NCBI RefSeq assembly: GCF_910596095.1
Contig: NC_056535.1
Location: 24,506,505-24,570,504 of the forward strand
Direction of reading: 5' to 3'
Length of the DNA stretch: 64,000 bases
Source of the DNA: Thunnus maccoyii
Lineage: Eukaryota; Chordata; Actinopteri; Scombriformes; Scombridae
Part shown: positions 47,189 to 58,253 of the stretch, one piece after another
How positions within the stretch are numbered: the stretch's first letter is position 1
How the letters are laid out: every line of letters starts with the position of its first letter
The notes under the pieces: generated by a model
Told to the model about the DNA's origin: nothing
What the model saw: only the letters and a program-made list of their open reading frames with translations
Database searches by the model: none
Position numbers and translations under genes: made by a program

Positions 47189-48290
47189 AGGGCGCCTGCT
47201 GTCACGCTCTGCTCTTCCACCAAATTATGAGAAGCTCCTGAACTCGTTGAGTGCAGCTATAGAGGGTGAAGGTGCCCCTAGAGACTGATTCAGAGTCAGT
47301 ATCGCTATTTCAAGTGAGCAACTAGGCGGACAATTTCACACACCAAGCCAGAGGAACTGTGAGGATTTCGAAGCAAAGCTGCAGTATATCTATGACACAT
47401 AAACATGAAGCCAAAAGTGCTGGACCAAAATTAAAGACTGAAGTAAAAAAAAAAAGGGACCAAAGCGTCATAACTAACCCCAGGGAACTATGGTTAATAC
47501 TGCAAATACTTTTTTTAACTCATTTTTTAAAATTTATTTCATCTCAACTTTATGGTGTCCCACTTTTGTACGTGAAAAAGTGTTGCACTGAATGCAAAAC
47601 CTTACATCCTGTTTAATGAACACAGTGAGTACGTCTGCATGGATAACAAAGCTCACATTGTTGTTAGATTGTTTGTTCTGCTGTGTTGTTTTTTTTATTT
47701 GTTGTGAGACCAAACACATTTTTTGCTGACCAAAAAGAAAATTAGAAACAAACTTAAAAGTTGTGATGTTACTCGGGATAGATTTGATAGAACTGTTTTA
47801 TTCATATGTCAGCTAGATGAATGTCAAATATCATTCTTCTCATAGTTAGAGGCTATTCAAAATAGTCTGATTGTATTTTACCATAAGAATGTGAGCTATT
47901 TATTGTTGGTTAAATTCTACAACAAAATGAGGTATACACAGTTTGGGAGCTCGCCATAATACAATCCCCTTCAAAGACCAAAAATATGCTCTTGTAAACA
48001 TGTTTTATTAAGAAGTTGTCTTGAAGATGCTGCGTTTTAGGCTGGGGCTTCAATCCGTATTGATTCTGGGTTGTATATGTTTGTATGTTTTGTTTTAATT
48101 CTCCTTCTTTTCTGTCCTTGGTTAATTTCCTAATAACCTGTTTGTAATATAGATGAACTGGTATGGTTGTGCATGTGCCTATTCCACTGCCTGTCAGCTT
48201 AGCTATTATTTGTATATAATGCTTTATTGTGGATTTGTTTTTGACAGACAGTTAAAATAGATTAATAAAGATAAATTAATTGTATTGTGG
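47189..48290 (+). other. eya2: eya2 3' UTR with poly(A) signal
   Basis: About 1.1 kb follows the TAG at 47186-47188. AATAAA lies at 48264-48269 with GT-rich sequence (TGTATTGTGGGG) just downstream, so cleavage near 48285 is likely. No gene is seen in it; the 60-85 codon frames are chance. Confidence 0.6.
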
Positions 48291-48536
48291 GGAAAGGTGA
48301 GTCGAGTTTCATTTAATTTCGCACATTTGTATGAAACAAAAGTGGATTTAATTACAAGTGAATAAATGAATGATTAATGATTCTCGTGTGAATTACATGT
48401 AATTATCAAGATGTTCATGCTGTTGTTTTTTTAAGGAAAGGTCTCCCTCTACAGGGCAGTTAAAGAACTGCATTAACATAAAATCAGATTTTTGACTGTC
48501 AAAAAAAAGTGATTTACAATATATTTAAACACATTT

Positions 48537-48915
48537 TTTATTTTTTTCAAACTAAGCAAAAAGCACAATAATTCATTCAAAAAATACTTGCGGCTTTACA
48601 ATTTCAAGTGAAAAGGCAGATTCCCTAGTTGCAATATTGATTTTCACAGCTCAATCACATAAACAGCAAAATAAATAGCAAAACAAATAAATACAGCATA
48701 CATTCACATTTTCATAGACGGCAATACGTAAACATGAGGATTACTTCGGTTGGATGGCACTAGACATAAGCAGCAGATATCACCTGCCTTGAGAAACTGA
48801 GCTGTTACATCTTATAAGAACTGTGTTTTACAGGCAAATCTGAAAATAGAAATGTACTGTACCCTAGTGCAACAACTAAGCCAAATGAGAGGCAAAAAGA
48901 TGAAAAAAAAAAGAT
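48537..48915 (-). other. 3' UTR of the transglutaminase gene with poly(A) signal
   Basis: The minus strand has AATAAA at 48537-48542 (TTTATT on plus), about 375 bases after the stop codon. The eya2 poly(A) signal on the other strand is only about 270 bases away, so the two genes converge tail to tail. Confidence 0.5.
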
Positions 48916-51900
48916 CTAAGCACGGTTGACAGAGACCATCTTGAAGCCTCTGATAGTGGAGTTGATATTTGTGAGTGTCAGGCTTGCCTGCAGCATCTTT
49001 GTTCCCACCATGCTGGGGATGAAGGTGATGTGCTGCTCCACTCTTCTTCCTGGACGCAGCGGGAGCATCCTGCAGGACGACACAGAGAAGATATAACACA
49101 AAGGTTTTCGAAATGTTGAAGTAGCACTACTGCTGCAGTAGTTGTGAATAGCTGACACTAGCTGCTTTGTCAAAAAGTATTCTGTGGCTTCTGTTCACCT
49201 GGTTGGAGCAGATTGCATCAAACAATTTAGTTTGTGACAGTTGAGCTAAAATGATCCCCTGGGAATGTCTAAATTTAGCACACATTAATTTATTAGATTA
49301 TATATTTGTCTATAGCTAATTGCACTTTTTGTCTTTGAACATTTATCTTAGACACACCTGTCTGAACACTGAACATAAACATAAGCAGAACAAATACAAG
49401 TATGACAAGTGCGAAGTCTTCATTCCTTTAACAAAGACACACTGTGTACAGTTATGCGCTGCACATTGACACTCCTATATTTGAGCATTACTTCAGCTAT
49501 TTATTTTGCAACTATTCAAGATGTGCATAAATGACTCAGCTGCCTACAACATTCAGCATAAAGAATGAAGACAATAAAACATCCGTCTAACCTGAACTGA
49601 AGTTTGTTTGGGATCAGTCCGGCCCCGACTACAGTCAGTACTCCGCTCACTGGTTGAGAATATGGGTTGGTGAAGATCACTGTGGCGGTCTGCTCTTTGT
49701 TACGCATGATAAAGTTTTCATCTGCAACCTGAAGGAGAAATTTGTGTTAGTGAACCCTCATTCTCACCGTAATAACTTTAAAGTTAGACCACATTATATA
49801 CATTCTGTTTATTACAGCTCTCACATCTACATTTATTCTTTCCTTATAATGATATCTATGGTATGGTTGGTCATTAAATTTTAAATTAAGTTAAGTAGGT
49901 TTTTATTCTTGCCAGTGAATCATGCATTTGAGGCAACAGTGAGTTCATCTGGTCAGAACAGATTCACTGTGTAATGTTACTATCACACAGATAATACCTA
50001 CATGTTTTTTCTTGAGTAATACAGGTGACATTACAATCTAAACTATTGCTGATTAACATTCATAGTCTCGCTGTTTCCAAAGTACCTGTATGAGGAGGTT
50101 TGGGCTGGCGATATTGAACTCCTCTGAGGCCAGGATGTGCTCCTGACTGTCTATGTCCTCCAGGACTACTGCAAGGTTGATCAGGTCATCTCCCACCACG
50201 TCTTCATACTGGGCTGGGAGCATCTGCTGGCTCAGCACCTTGACTGTAAAAAGAGAGACAGAGGGAGAAAGAGAAAGAAGACAACGTGTGAAACTAATCA
50301 TCAAGTCCAAATTTGAAACAACAATCCTTTCAGAAATGAAAATCTGAGTCAGCGAGTGAGTGGAAAGTAAATTACCTTCCATTGGGGCCAGTTGCACGAC
50401 GCCGTTGGTTTCCCAGAAGGTGTCTGAGGGGCTGTGGTTGTATTCTTTGGCCTGGGCATTGAGATGCACCTTCATCACCTTGGCGACACTCCGCTTGTTG
50501 ACGATTTTCACTGTGAAGCAGATGGGCTCCCCGGCGACCGGAGCTTTATCCAGGCTCAGGAAGACTAGCACCCCCTTGGACGGGCCTGCTGTATAAACAA
50601 CATGACAGCCAGTGCATGAGATGACTTGTGTTTAAACAGTTGATGAGTCTGATTAATGTGTTGAAAATCAGAATTCTTAATTACCTCTCCTTAGTGTTGA
50701 GTCTTCTGATATTGCGGAGCTCCTTGATGTAAGTGTTGATGTTGGGCCTTTATTGTAAAGATAGAAAGAAAAAAGTGAGCAACTATTTATGCCTGAGAGC
50801 GAACAGCAGTTAGAAACCAGATAGATGAAAGTATTTTTCTTTTTGGATCATACTTTTGATAAATTTGTAGTCTCCTGTGATATTCTGGAGTCTGGGGGTG
50901 CCTACGGCCTTGGTGCAGATGAGGGATCCAACTCTCTCTGTGTCTTTACTGTAGTTGACCACCCGACCCTTGCTCACTATGACTGTGTAGACGTCAGCGT
51001 TCACCTCGGCATAGACAAAGGGGATGTCATAAAACAGGTCCATGCGCTGGTCCTTGATCGCTTTGACAGGGGCTGGGCCACAGCAGAACACTCCTGGGGT
51101 AAAAGAAGGAAGAAAAATAGGTTACAATATTGAGTCGTAAAAGTTCAGAGGTGACCAAAAAAGTGAGAAACTTCTCACAACAGTACCAACAAGGTTTCTC
51201 ACACACCTCCACTCCTTTCCTGGGGGGTCGGATCCAAAACCTGCCAGCCTTGCATTCCAGATCCCAGATCCCGTCGAGTCATCCAGCACTCCACCCACAC
51301 ATGGAAGTTCCTGTTGTGGAAGGCAAAAATGAAATATCATAAGATTATTAGTGGCTTTTTTGTTTTATAAATCTTTTATTCATCTCAAAAAGTGATTTCA
51401 TAACTTAGTGTAATGTTACAAAATTTCCCCAAAGTATCACAAAAACTGCTTATCATCTTTGCCACATAAACAGATCCATCAGTTACATAACTACTGACCA
51501 TATACTGTCATTGCTGTTATTCAGCTTCTCCCCTTTTTCGTTGTAGTACTCCTCAATCACAAGGTTCTTGTTGGTGTCGTGGGCAGAGTTGTAGTTTGTG
51601 ACGACGCGGCAAGGAATGCCAAGAACTCTCATGACTGAAAGATATAATTAAAACACAGACATAGGTATTTACATACCGATGACAATAACTCAACATTGCA
51701 TCATGGAAGAAACAGTTCAGTGTGTAATCAAAGCTGATAAGACGTCAATCATGACAGAGAATTTGAGAGGCGTGGTACTGATCAGTGAAACCAAAAATCT
51801 GATCCCATTTGAAATGTTTTTAATCATCAGGGTGTTATTACCTGTGCACATGACAGCTGCAAATACCCAGCATTGTCCATACTTGACTGGTCTGTAATCA

Positions 51901-53944
51901 GTCAAGGCCCACTGTCTCAAGATGTCTCCACTCCCAGTCCACGTGGAGGGATGAACACCTTCTTTGAAAGACCCTGACCAGTTTCCTTTCAGCACTCCAC
52001 GGTCATCTTCACAGTTGATCTACAAAAACAAAAATGTCATTTTCTTTTCTTTTCTTTTTTTTTTCAGCTCCCAAACATCATAATGCAAGTTGGGGCATCT
52101 CACATCTTCCATGATGAAGGGTGATGATTTGACTCCCAACTGAAGTTTAATAACTACTTTGATTGACAGTTTTACTGCAACATGTCCCTGCATGTGACAT
52201 TTAGTGTTTATAACTGTGCAACAGGTGTGTGTTTATCTTCACAATCTGCAGGAACACAAAGTCCCAGTTCAAGCCACGACTTGTTCTTAATAAGCAGCAG
52301 TGACGCTCATGTTGTCAGACAAGGTAAATAAAAAAAAATCAGTGAAACAGAATACTGGTAGCAAATGATTTATTCTCATCTTGGAGGTTTATGTGTTCAT
52401 GTGTTCTTTTTCTCTGTGTGTAGGAATCTGTTCACACTCACCATGGCAGACACAACCCGGCTGATGTAGATGGGGTTGTTTCGGTTCAGGTAGTCCATCC
52501 TTCTATTCTTTTGGTGCTGAGGGCTGATTTGGAGCAGATTCAGGCACGTCTCCAGGACACCAGACTCGTACTTAACAGGCAGAGGGAAAGAAATGAGAGA
52601 ATTAGATGAATTTTTAATGATGTTTGAAGCACAACCCATGCTAAACAAGTGGCCAGTATGTGTCAATTGTAGTCACGGTATGTTTTGTCACCTGTTGAGT
52701 ATCAACACTGGACTATGCAATTTGTTTTTTGAGTTTTACCTAATACTACTAGTATCTATTTTCCTAAAATTCCCCTTCACATAAAATTTTTCGTTGTGAG
52801 TTTGTTTCAATCCAACTCAAGGATTTAAGGTTTATACAGAAAGTGGATGCACTAAAAGCAAAATCTGATACAGTGAAATGCAATCCAATAAAATAACACT
52901 ACAATAAATAATTCAATGCGGCAGCCTCAGAAATCACCAGACAGCTGAGGTTAGTGATTTTTTTTTTCTTATGGAGCATATACAAAAAGTTCTGCTCAAC
53001 AGATATTGTTTTCATACCTGATCAAAGGACCACGGTCTTGACACGAGGTTTCTAGTTGTCCCCATAAACAGCAACCCAGAGTCGTTCTGGACGTATTCCT
53101 CTCGCTGGTCCTCAAAGGGAACGTAAACTGCATCCTCTGCAAGACATAAACATTGGACATTTAGTGCATTCCCATATATACATTTTAAAATACATGCTAC
53201 TGGATACACCATAAATAGCTTAAGTCTTCAATTACAATGCTCATTTTAATGCTCATCTATTTTCCAAAACTGCTGCTATATATTTGAGTCACTATGATTT
53301 ACTGATTAGACTCCCATAAAAGGAACTAATAATAAGTGATTCAAGGTGATGAATGAGAGAATGAAGTCATTCAGCCTCACTGCTGCTGTAACATTATAAA
53401 CTACCAAAAACCTCAGAGTCTTGCAAACCCTTATGTTAATTTTGTAGAGGCTTTCGTTCAACTCGGTTGGTTTGTACTCACCACTGCACCAGGGGTTGCA
53501 CAACAGCATGAATTTGCCATAGGTGTAGCTTCTCTGGCCGTCCTGAGTGAACACATACAGCTTAAATCTGTAGAAGCCCACTGAGGCAGAGGCAGGAGAG
53601 GAGATGAAAATGGACAGGTTCTGGAGGCTCAGGATCTCTGGGTCAAAATAGGCTTTCCAATGGGAGGAAGAAACCTTCCTGGAGAAAGTGACGGGCATTA
53701 CCACATACAGGCGGCCTGAGGAGAGAAGAGAGAAAGATGATGAGGAAAAAATAATTTTTATTGGTGGTTCAGACTGGCTGCATACAAAACAAATTATGCA
53801 AAAAGTATTTGCCATTACTGGAGCGTCACTCAGGTCAGGATTAACTTTTAACATTTGAGAGGTTGTTGATGTATCAACCCATGATTATTGAAAGAATCTC
53901 TAATAGCTTTAAAAAAATATATGATTCCACACAGTCATTCATCA

Positions 53945-54024
<80 letters not shown>

Positions 54025-54377
54025 AGAAGACTACCTAGCATAACTTTGATCCTCAGAGAGTCAGTCTTGGGGTTGAAGGGTCGACCCTTCAGCTGCAGAC
54101 TGATTCTGAATGGGTCTCCTCTTCTCACCACCAGAGCTTTAGAGCTGCTGAAGCCCTCTGTCCTGTGTCTCTCCAGGTTTTCAGATGTTTCCAAGTTGAC
54201 ATTTTGTATGCTCAAGTCTGCAAAAGGAGATGAGAAAATTACATTACAAAATTAAATTCAACAGTGAGATGGCACTGGTTAAAATTCAGTCTATACGCAA
54301 TGAATAGAAAGATCAAAGGTGGTTAAAGAATAAAACAAAGTGAGTAGAGAAAGAGAGAGACAAATCTCACCTTCCAT
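48916..54377 (-). CDS. Protein-glutamine gamma-glutamyltransferase (transglutaminase, TGM2/TGM5-like)
   Basis: Exons in coding order: 54371-54377, 54035-54217, 53482-53715, 53018-53136, 52442-52570, 51842-52019, 51499-51634, 51207-51310, 50854-51093, 50685-50747, 50376-50588, 50086-50243, 49592-49728, 48916-49069. They join in one frame: 2055 bases, 684 residues, close to the 687 of human TGM2. The first exon codes only Met-Glu and one base. Domains: beta-sandwich (about 1-140), catalytic core (YGQCWVFA with Cys274, NFHVWVE with His332, LDPTPQE with Asp355), a short linker, and two C-terminal beta-barrels ending [10 protein letters not shown]. The triad is complete, so an active calcium-dependent cross-linking enzyme that joins Gln and Lys side chains is expected. 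No signal peptide is seen. The linker (about 444-464) is Ser/Thr-rich, somewhat like TGM5, so the paralog is left open. The 119-, 178- and 104-base exons look like the usual transglutaminase exon pattern. Confidence 0.93.
53946..54022. repeat. (AAT)n microsatellite
   Basis: About 25 uninterrupted AAT units, read as ATT in the transglutaminase pre-mRNA. The tract starts roughly 11 bases inside the intron after the donor at 54033-54034. The poly-Tyr frame 53874-54215 on the minus strand is its artefact beyond the true exon. Confidence 0.95.
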
Positions 54378-54379
54378 TT

Positions 54380-54450
54380 GTGTGTGTGTCTCTTTTTCAA
54401 AGCAGTGCTATATGCCCCAACTGTCACCCTCTACAGATATATAAACATTT
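54380..54450 (-). promoter_or_regulatory. Putative TATA-containing promoter of the transglutaminase gene
   Basis: On the minus strand GTTTATATATCTG lies at about 54430-54446, some 55-65 bases upstream of the ATG at 54375-54377. That is the right distance for a TATA box with a short leader. The start site is not proven. Confidence 0.35.
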
Positions 54451-54517
54451 GCCCCACCCTCCAAAGGCATGTCACAGGTGGTAAAAAGTGAACTGGTTTC
54501 CCTGATTTGTTACTAAG

Positions 54518-54545
54518 GTACGCGTGTAATGTGTAACACGCGTAC
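54518..54545. repeat. Perfect 10-bp palindrome with 8-base loop
   Basis: GTACGCGTGT (54518-54527) and ACACGCGTAC (54536-54545) are exact reverse complements around AATGTGTA. It lies about 140 bases upstream of the transglutaminase start codon and carries CpG-containing ACGCGT in each arm, in otherwise CpG-poor DNA. Confidence 0.8.
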
Positions 54546-54599
54546 ATTTTTAAACAGAATTGGATAGCACCCCTTTGTTGGGGCATACAATTTCATAAG

Positions 54600-57500
54600 C
54601 CTTTGCATGAGTAATCAGACTCACCCAGTTTATCAGATTAACAGAGAACTAGAGGTGTTAGTTTCTTGGAACATATGCAGAGCTCTACAAAGTTTTGCAA
54701 CACAGTTAACTGATGTTAGACTTGTAGCAGGAGCAGTAAAACTATTTTCAGTGAGCACGAGGGGATATCTAAACAAACTGTCTTTTCTGGCTGTTACAGA
54801 ATCTATTCATACAGCTCACAAACTACTGTAACTGTAGAACTGTAATGTTTTTTCATAGCATGTGCTGTTTCATTATTCCATTAAATGGCAAGGGTGAGTT
54901 TGTCACCAAGCCACAGCACTCTACGTCAGCCCTTTCAAATATGCATAAAATATATTGCAATCTAAGTTAGTGCAGAAGTGATTTAAGCTTTTGTCATCAG
55001 GAACAGTTTAACTTCCTAGGAATCCAAGACTGACAAAATTACAAAAATCCTCTTCTTATCTGTAATCAACTCTTCATCATATTCTTTGATTAGATGTAGA
55101 ATGGCAGTGATGTTCAGTTTTGTTTTCTACTTCCAACTTCACAATTTTACTTTGCATTCTGTGTTTTGTTTTGTTTATACGGCTTCAGTCATTTTTAATT
55201 TACTCATTTTCATTTTTAACTCTTTAATTTATTATTTATATGTCAAAATGTGTTCTTTTTCACAGTTACAGTCTGCTCTTTTTTGTATTGTTTCATTCTA
55301 AATATAATTAAATTGTCACTTAATATATTGCTATTTGTAAATAGATTTTATTTTGGTCGACTGACTTTTTTCTAATAATGTTCAAAATATCACCCATAGA
55401 CTATTTTATATTTCTACCATTTGGAAATGGTAATGTTCAATCATTTTGTAAAATTGTAGATACAATGAAATTAGGAGTGCTATTTTCCTGGTTGGTGCAT
55501 TAAAAACACAGTACAACATTATCTCACACAACAGAAGTCCTAAAATAAATAAATAAATATTTTTTAAAAAATAAATAAAAATTTGAGAGATAAATGTCAA
55601 CCATCACCAGGTTACCAATCCAGTGACCTTAGAGGGAGCAAACCATTTGGCTCATAGACTTGAGTTGAGATCAAAACATTGTATATTTAATAAATGTACT
55701 AGTTGTGAGCTTCAGATACTGCGGGCAACCTATTTATATCGTTTTCTTTAAAATTGACTCATTTGATGCATGGAAATAAAAAAGCTGTGTTGCAGACAGA
55801 TTCCATCTGTCCTTTCATGATCAGAAATATATTTGATTTTAATACCAGATTGATCTTTATTAATGCTCCTCTAAATCTTTGAGGAGCCAGTTGAGAATTA
55901 CATATTATTCTTTTAGAGCCATCTTCAATACCGTTGAATGCAGTGACACTGGTCTGTCACAAATCATTTCAGTGTAATTTATGCACGCTGTCTTAAGTTC
56001 ACAGCAAGATTTTATTAAACAGATATTGTTTAATCCAACAACCTACAAGCAAAAAAGTTATAGCTCCTCCTAACAGAGCTCACCTGAATGGTAAGATGTT
56101 GAGTGCATTTACATGCACACTAGTATCCTGGTTGTGTAACAGTTACTTCTGCCCCAGAATAGAAGCATGGGCGTTAACTAATCAGTGTTTCCGTTGATGT
56201 TCAGACTTGCCTCAAGGAGCAAACAGCTTTCATGTTCAAGCAGTAGCGCAGTCCTCATTTTATAATGATAGGTACTGTATGCAGTATAGGGGGGGGGGGG
56301 GTGCATTTTTGGAGAATGAATATTGAGACTGTAAGACACAACAGGGGCTGCGGCCTTTTTTTATCCATCTGTCTTTCTGTCTATTGTATATATCTATCTG
56401 GTATCTCTATATCACAGATGTAAATGTGATACTCAGTCACACCTTTTAAAGATGAAGTATAAAGAAATTAAAAGCAATTTTTAGTCGTATCCAGCAAGGA
56501 AAGTTACAGTCAGGAATTTTAGGATTTTTTCAAAAATGGGGGCCAAAGACGCAATAAATTATTGATGAGCGCCAACTAAAGGTCGTACACATATTGAATT
56601 TTCTGGTGCATTGTCCAAGTCAACACCCATGCCTCTGGTACATTCATCTCTGTCAAACTGACACTAGTTCTCATTAGGAAAAATAACCGATAAAATAATA
56701 AGATATTAAAAAATGTAATCAGCAGTGTTTTTGTGCTTTACATCATGTATTATCTCTCTGTCTAATTTTAAGTTCATGTGGGACAATTAAAATCACAAGG
56801 TCACAAATATCATAAGAGAAGGTATCATTAACAACAAAAAACTAATTATACTGTAGCTGTCAAATCAAAGTGGAGCAGTAAAAACTACAATACATTAAAG
56901 TACAAGCCATTAAACATAAAATGGAAATACTCAAGTACAGGACTCTTTTAAATGTATTTTCCACCACTGACAATTGCAAATATCTCAAATATTAAAGGTA
57001 AATTAAAACTCAATTTTCTGCACCCTATTCAAGGTTGATACTGCACTGACGCAATATGCCTTTGCTGTCAAAATCTTTTGTCGTCATCCCAATATGTTGC
57101 AATTCGATTTTAAACAGAGGTTTTACTGTGGAAGTGATGACTAATTAAGCCTGGAAACAAGTTTGACTGAAGCAAGATTTAATTCAGCCCTTTGTACAAA
57201 TTACGATGGCACATGACAGAATGAGTGTCACTCAAACATTCTTTCAGATGTTAAACATGAACAGTTTAAAAGTAAATTAACAAAACTGCAGTATGAGGGA
57301 ATTGGCATTACATTAAAAAGATCAAACAAAACGGAGCCATAACACTACATTACAACACAGAATATTCCATGTTTTAGTTAGTCGTAATTATAACCTGCAT
57401 ACTTCTTTGTAGGGAAAGATCCTCAGTAGTGCTACACTTGCCACACTTCAAACTATCAATCCGTTTTGGGAGAGAAAAACAGCTTTTTTTGTGTGTCTCT

Positions 57501-57940
57501 GTGTAACTGCAGCTTCACAGCACATAAAAGCATTTCAGCCTGTTTTGCATTTAACATTTTTTTTTGTCTTTTATTCAGTGGCAGTTGTATTTAGTGAAAT
57601 ATCCCTGGAAATTTGAATCAATTAATGTACAATCAGCCAAGAAAACATAATAGATAGATACAGATATCGCTATTTAAAAAGCTGATTTTGTCTGATAACA
57701 ATGGTATACAAATACTGTATGCTGGAAATGCTGGAAATGCTGGAAACTGGTTGATTGCACATGAAAATCAGTGTAAATGAACAAAACAAAAACTTCCTAC
57801 AAAACATCAGATATAATATTGATCCCCTACCTAAATTCAAAAACTACATTCTGGCAATAATTTAAAGAAGGCAACATTTAAAAATATTCGGAATATTTAT
57901 AATTATTAAAAATAATTAATGCAATGATTATCTTGTAGAA
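54600..57940. other. Intergenic DNA between transglutaminase and pxmp4
   Basis: No gene is supported. It holds AT-rich sequence, a run of 12-13 G near 56290, and three copies of GCTGGAAAT at 57721-57747. TTTATT at 57570-57575 could be the pxmp4 poly(A) signal on the minus strand, which would give a 3' UTR of about 0.7 kb. Confidence 0.45.
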
Positions 57941-58215
57941 CAGCTGTTCTCAAAGTGGGGTCCAGGGACTCCCAGGGGTCCTTGAGGGGGTCCAGAGGGT
58001 CCCCAGCAAAAAGGGGAATCATTTACTTACACTTTAATTCCATCAAGAAGGACCACAATGACAGAATGTATGACTATTTTGGTCAAAGGTTTCATGCACC
58101 TTCTATGATAAAACATCTAAAAGCAAAAATCTTATCAGATGGGGGTCTGTGGTCTAATTTGTATTAGTTTAGGGGTCCTTGACATGAAAAGGTTTGAGAA
58201 AACCTCTGTTGGAGA
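57940..58215. mobile_element. hAT-like non-autonomous element
   Basis: The edge CAGCTGTTCTCAAAGTGGGG and the other edge GAAAAGGTTTGAGAAAACC form a diverged inverted terminal repeat. Inside are GGGGTCC boxes (GGGGTCCAGGGACTCCCAGG). I recognise this as a hAT-type MITE common in vertebrates. It lies in the predicted pxmp4 3' UTR. Confidence 0.6.
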
Positions 58216-58253
58216 GCACTGGTCCATACTAGGGGGGAGAAAAAACTAAAGTT

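Noticed and set aside
53874-54034. Poly-Tyr extension of a minus-strand frame
   Set aside because: It is the (ATT)n microsatellite read after the real exon donor at 54033-54034.
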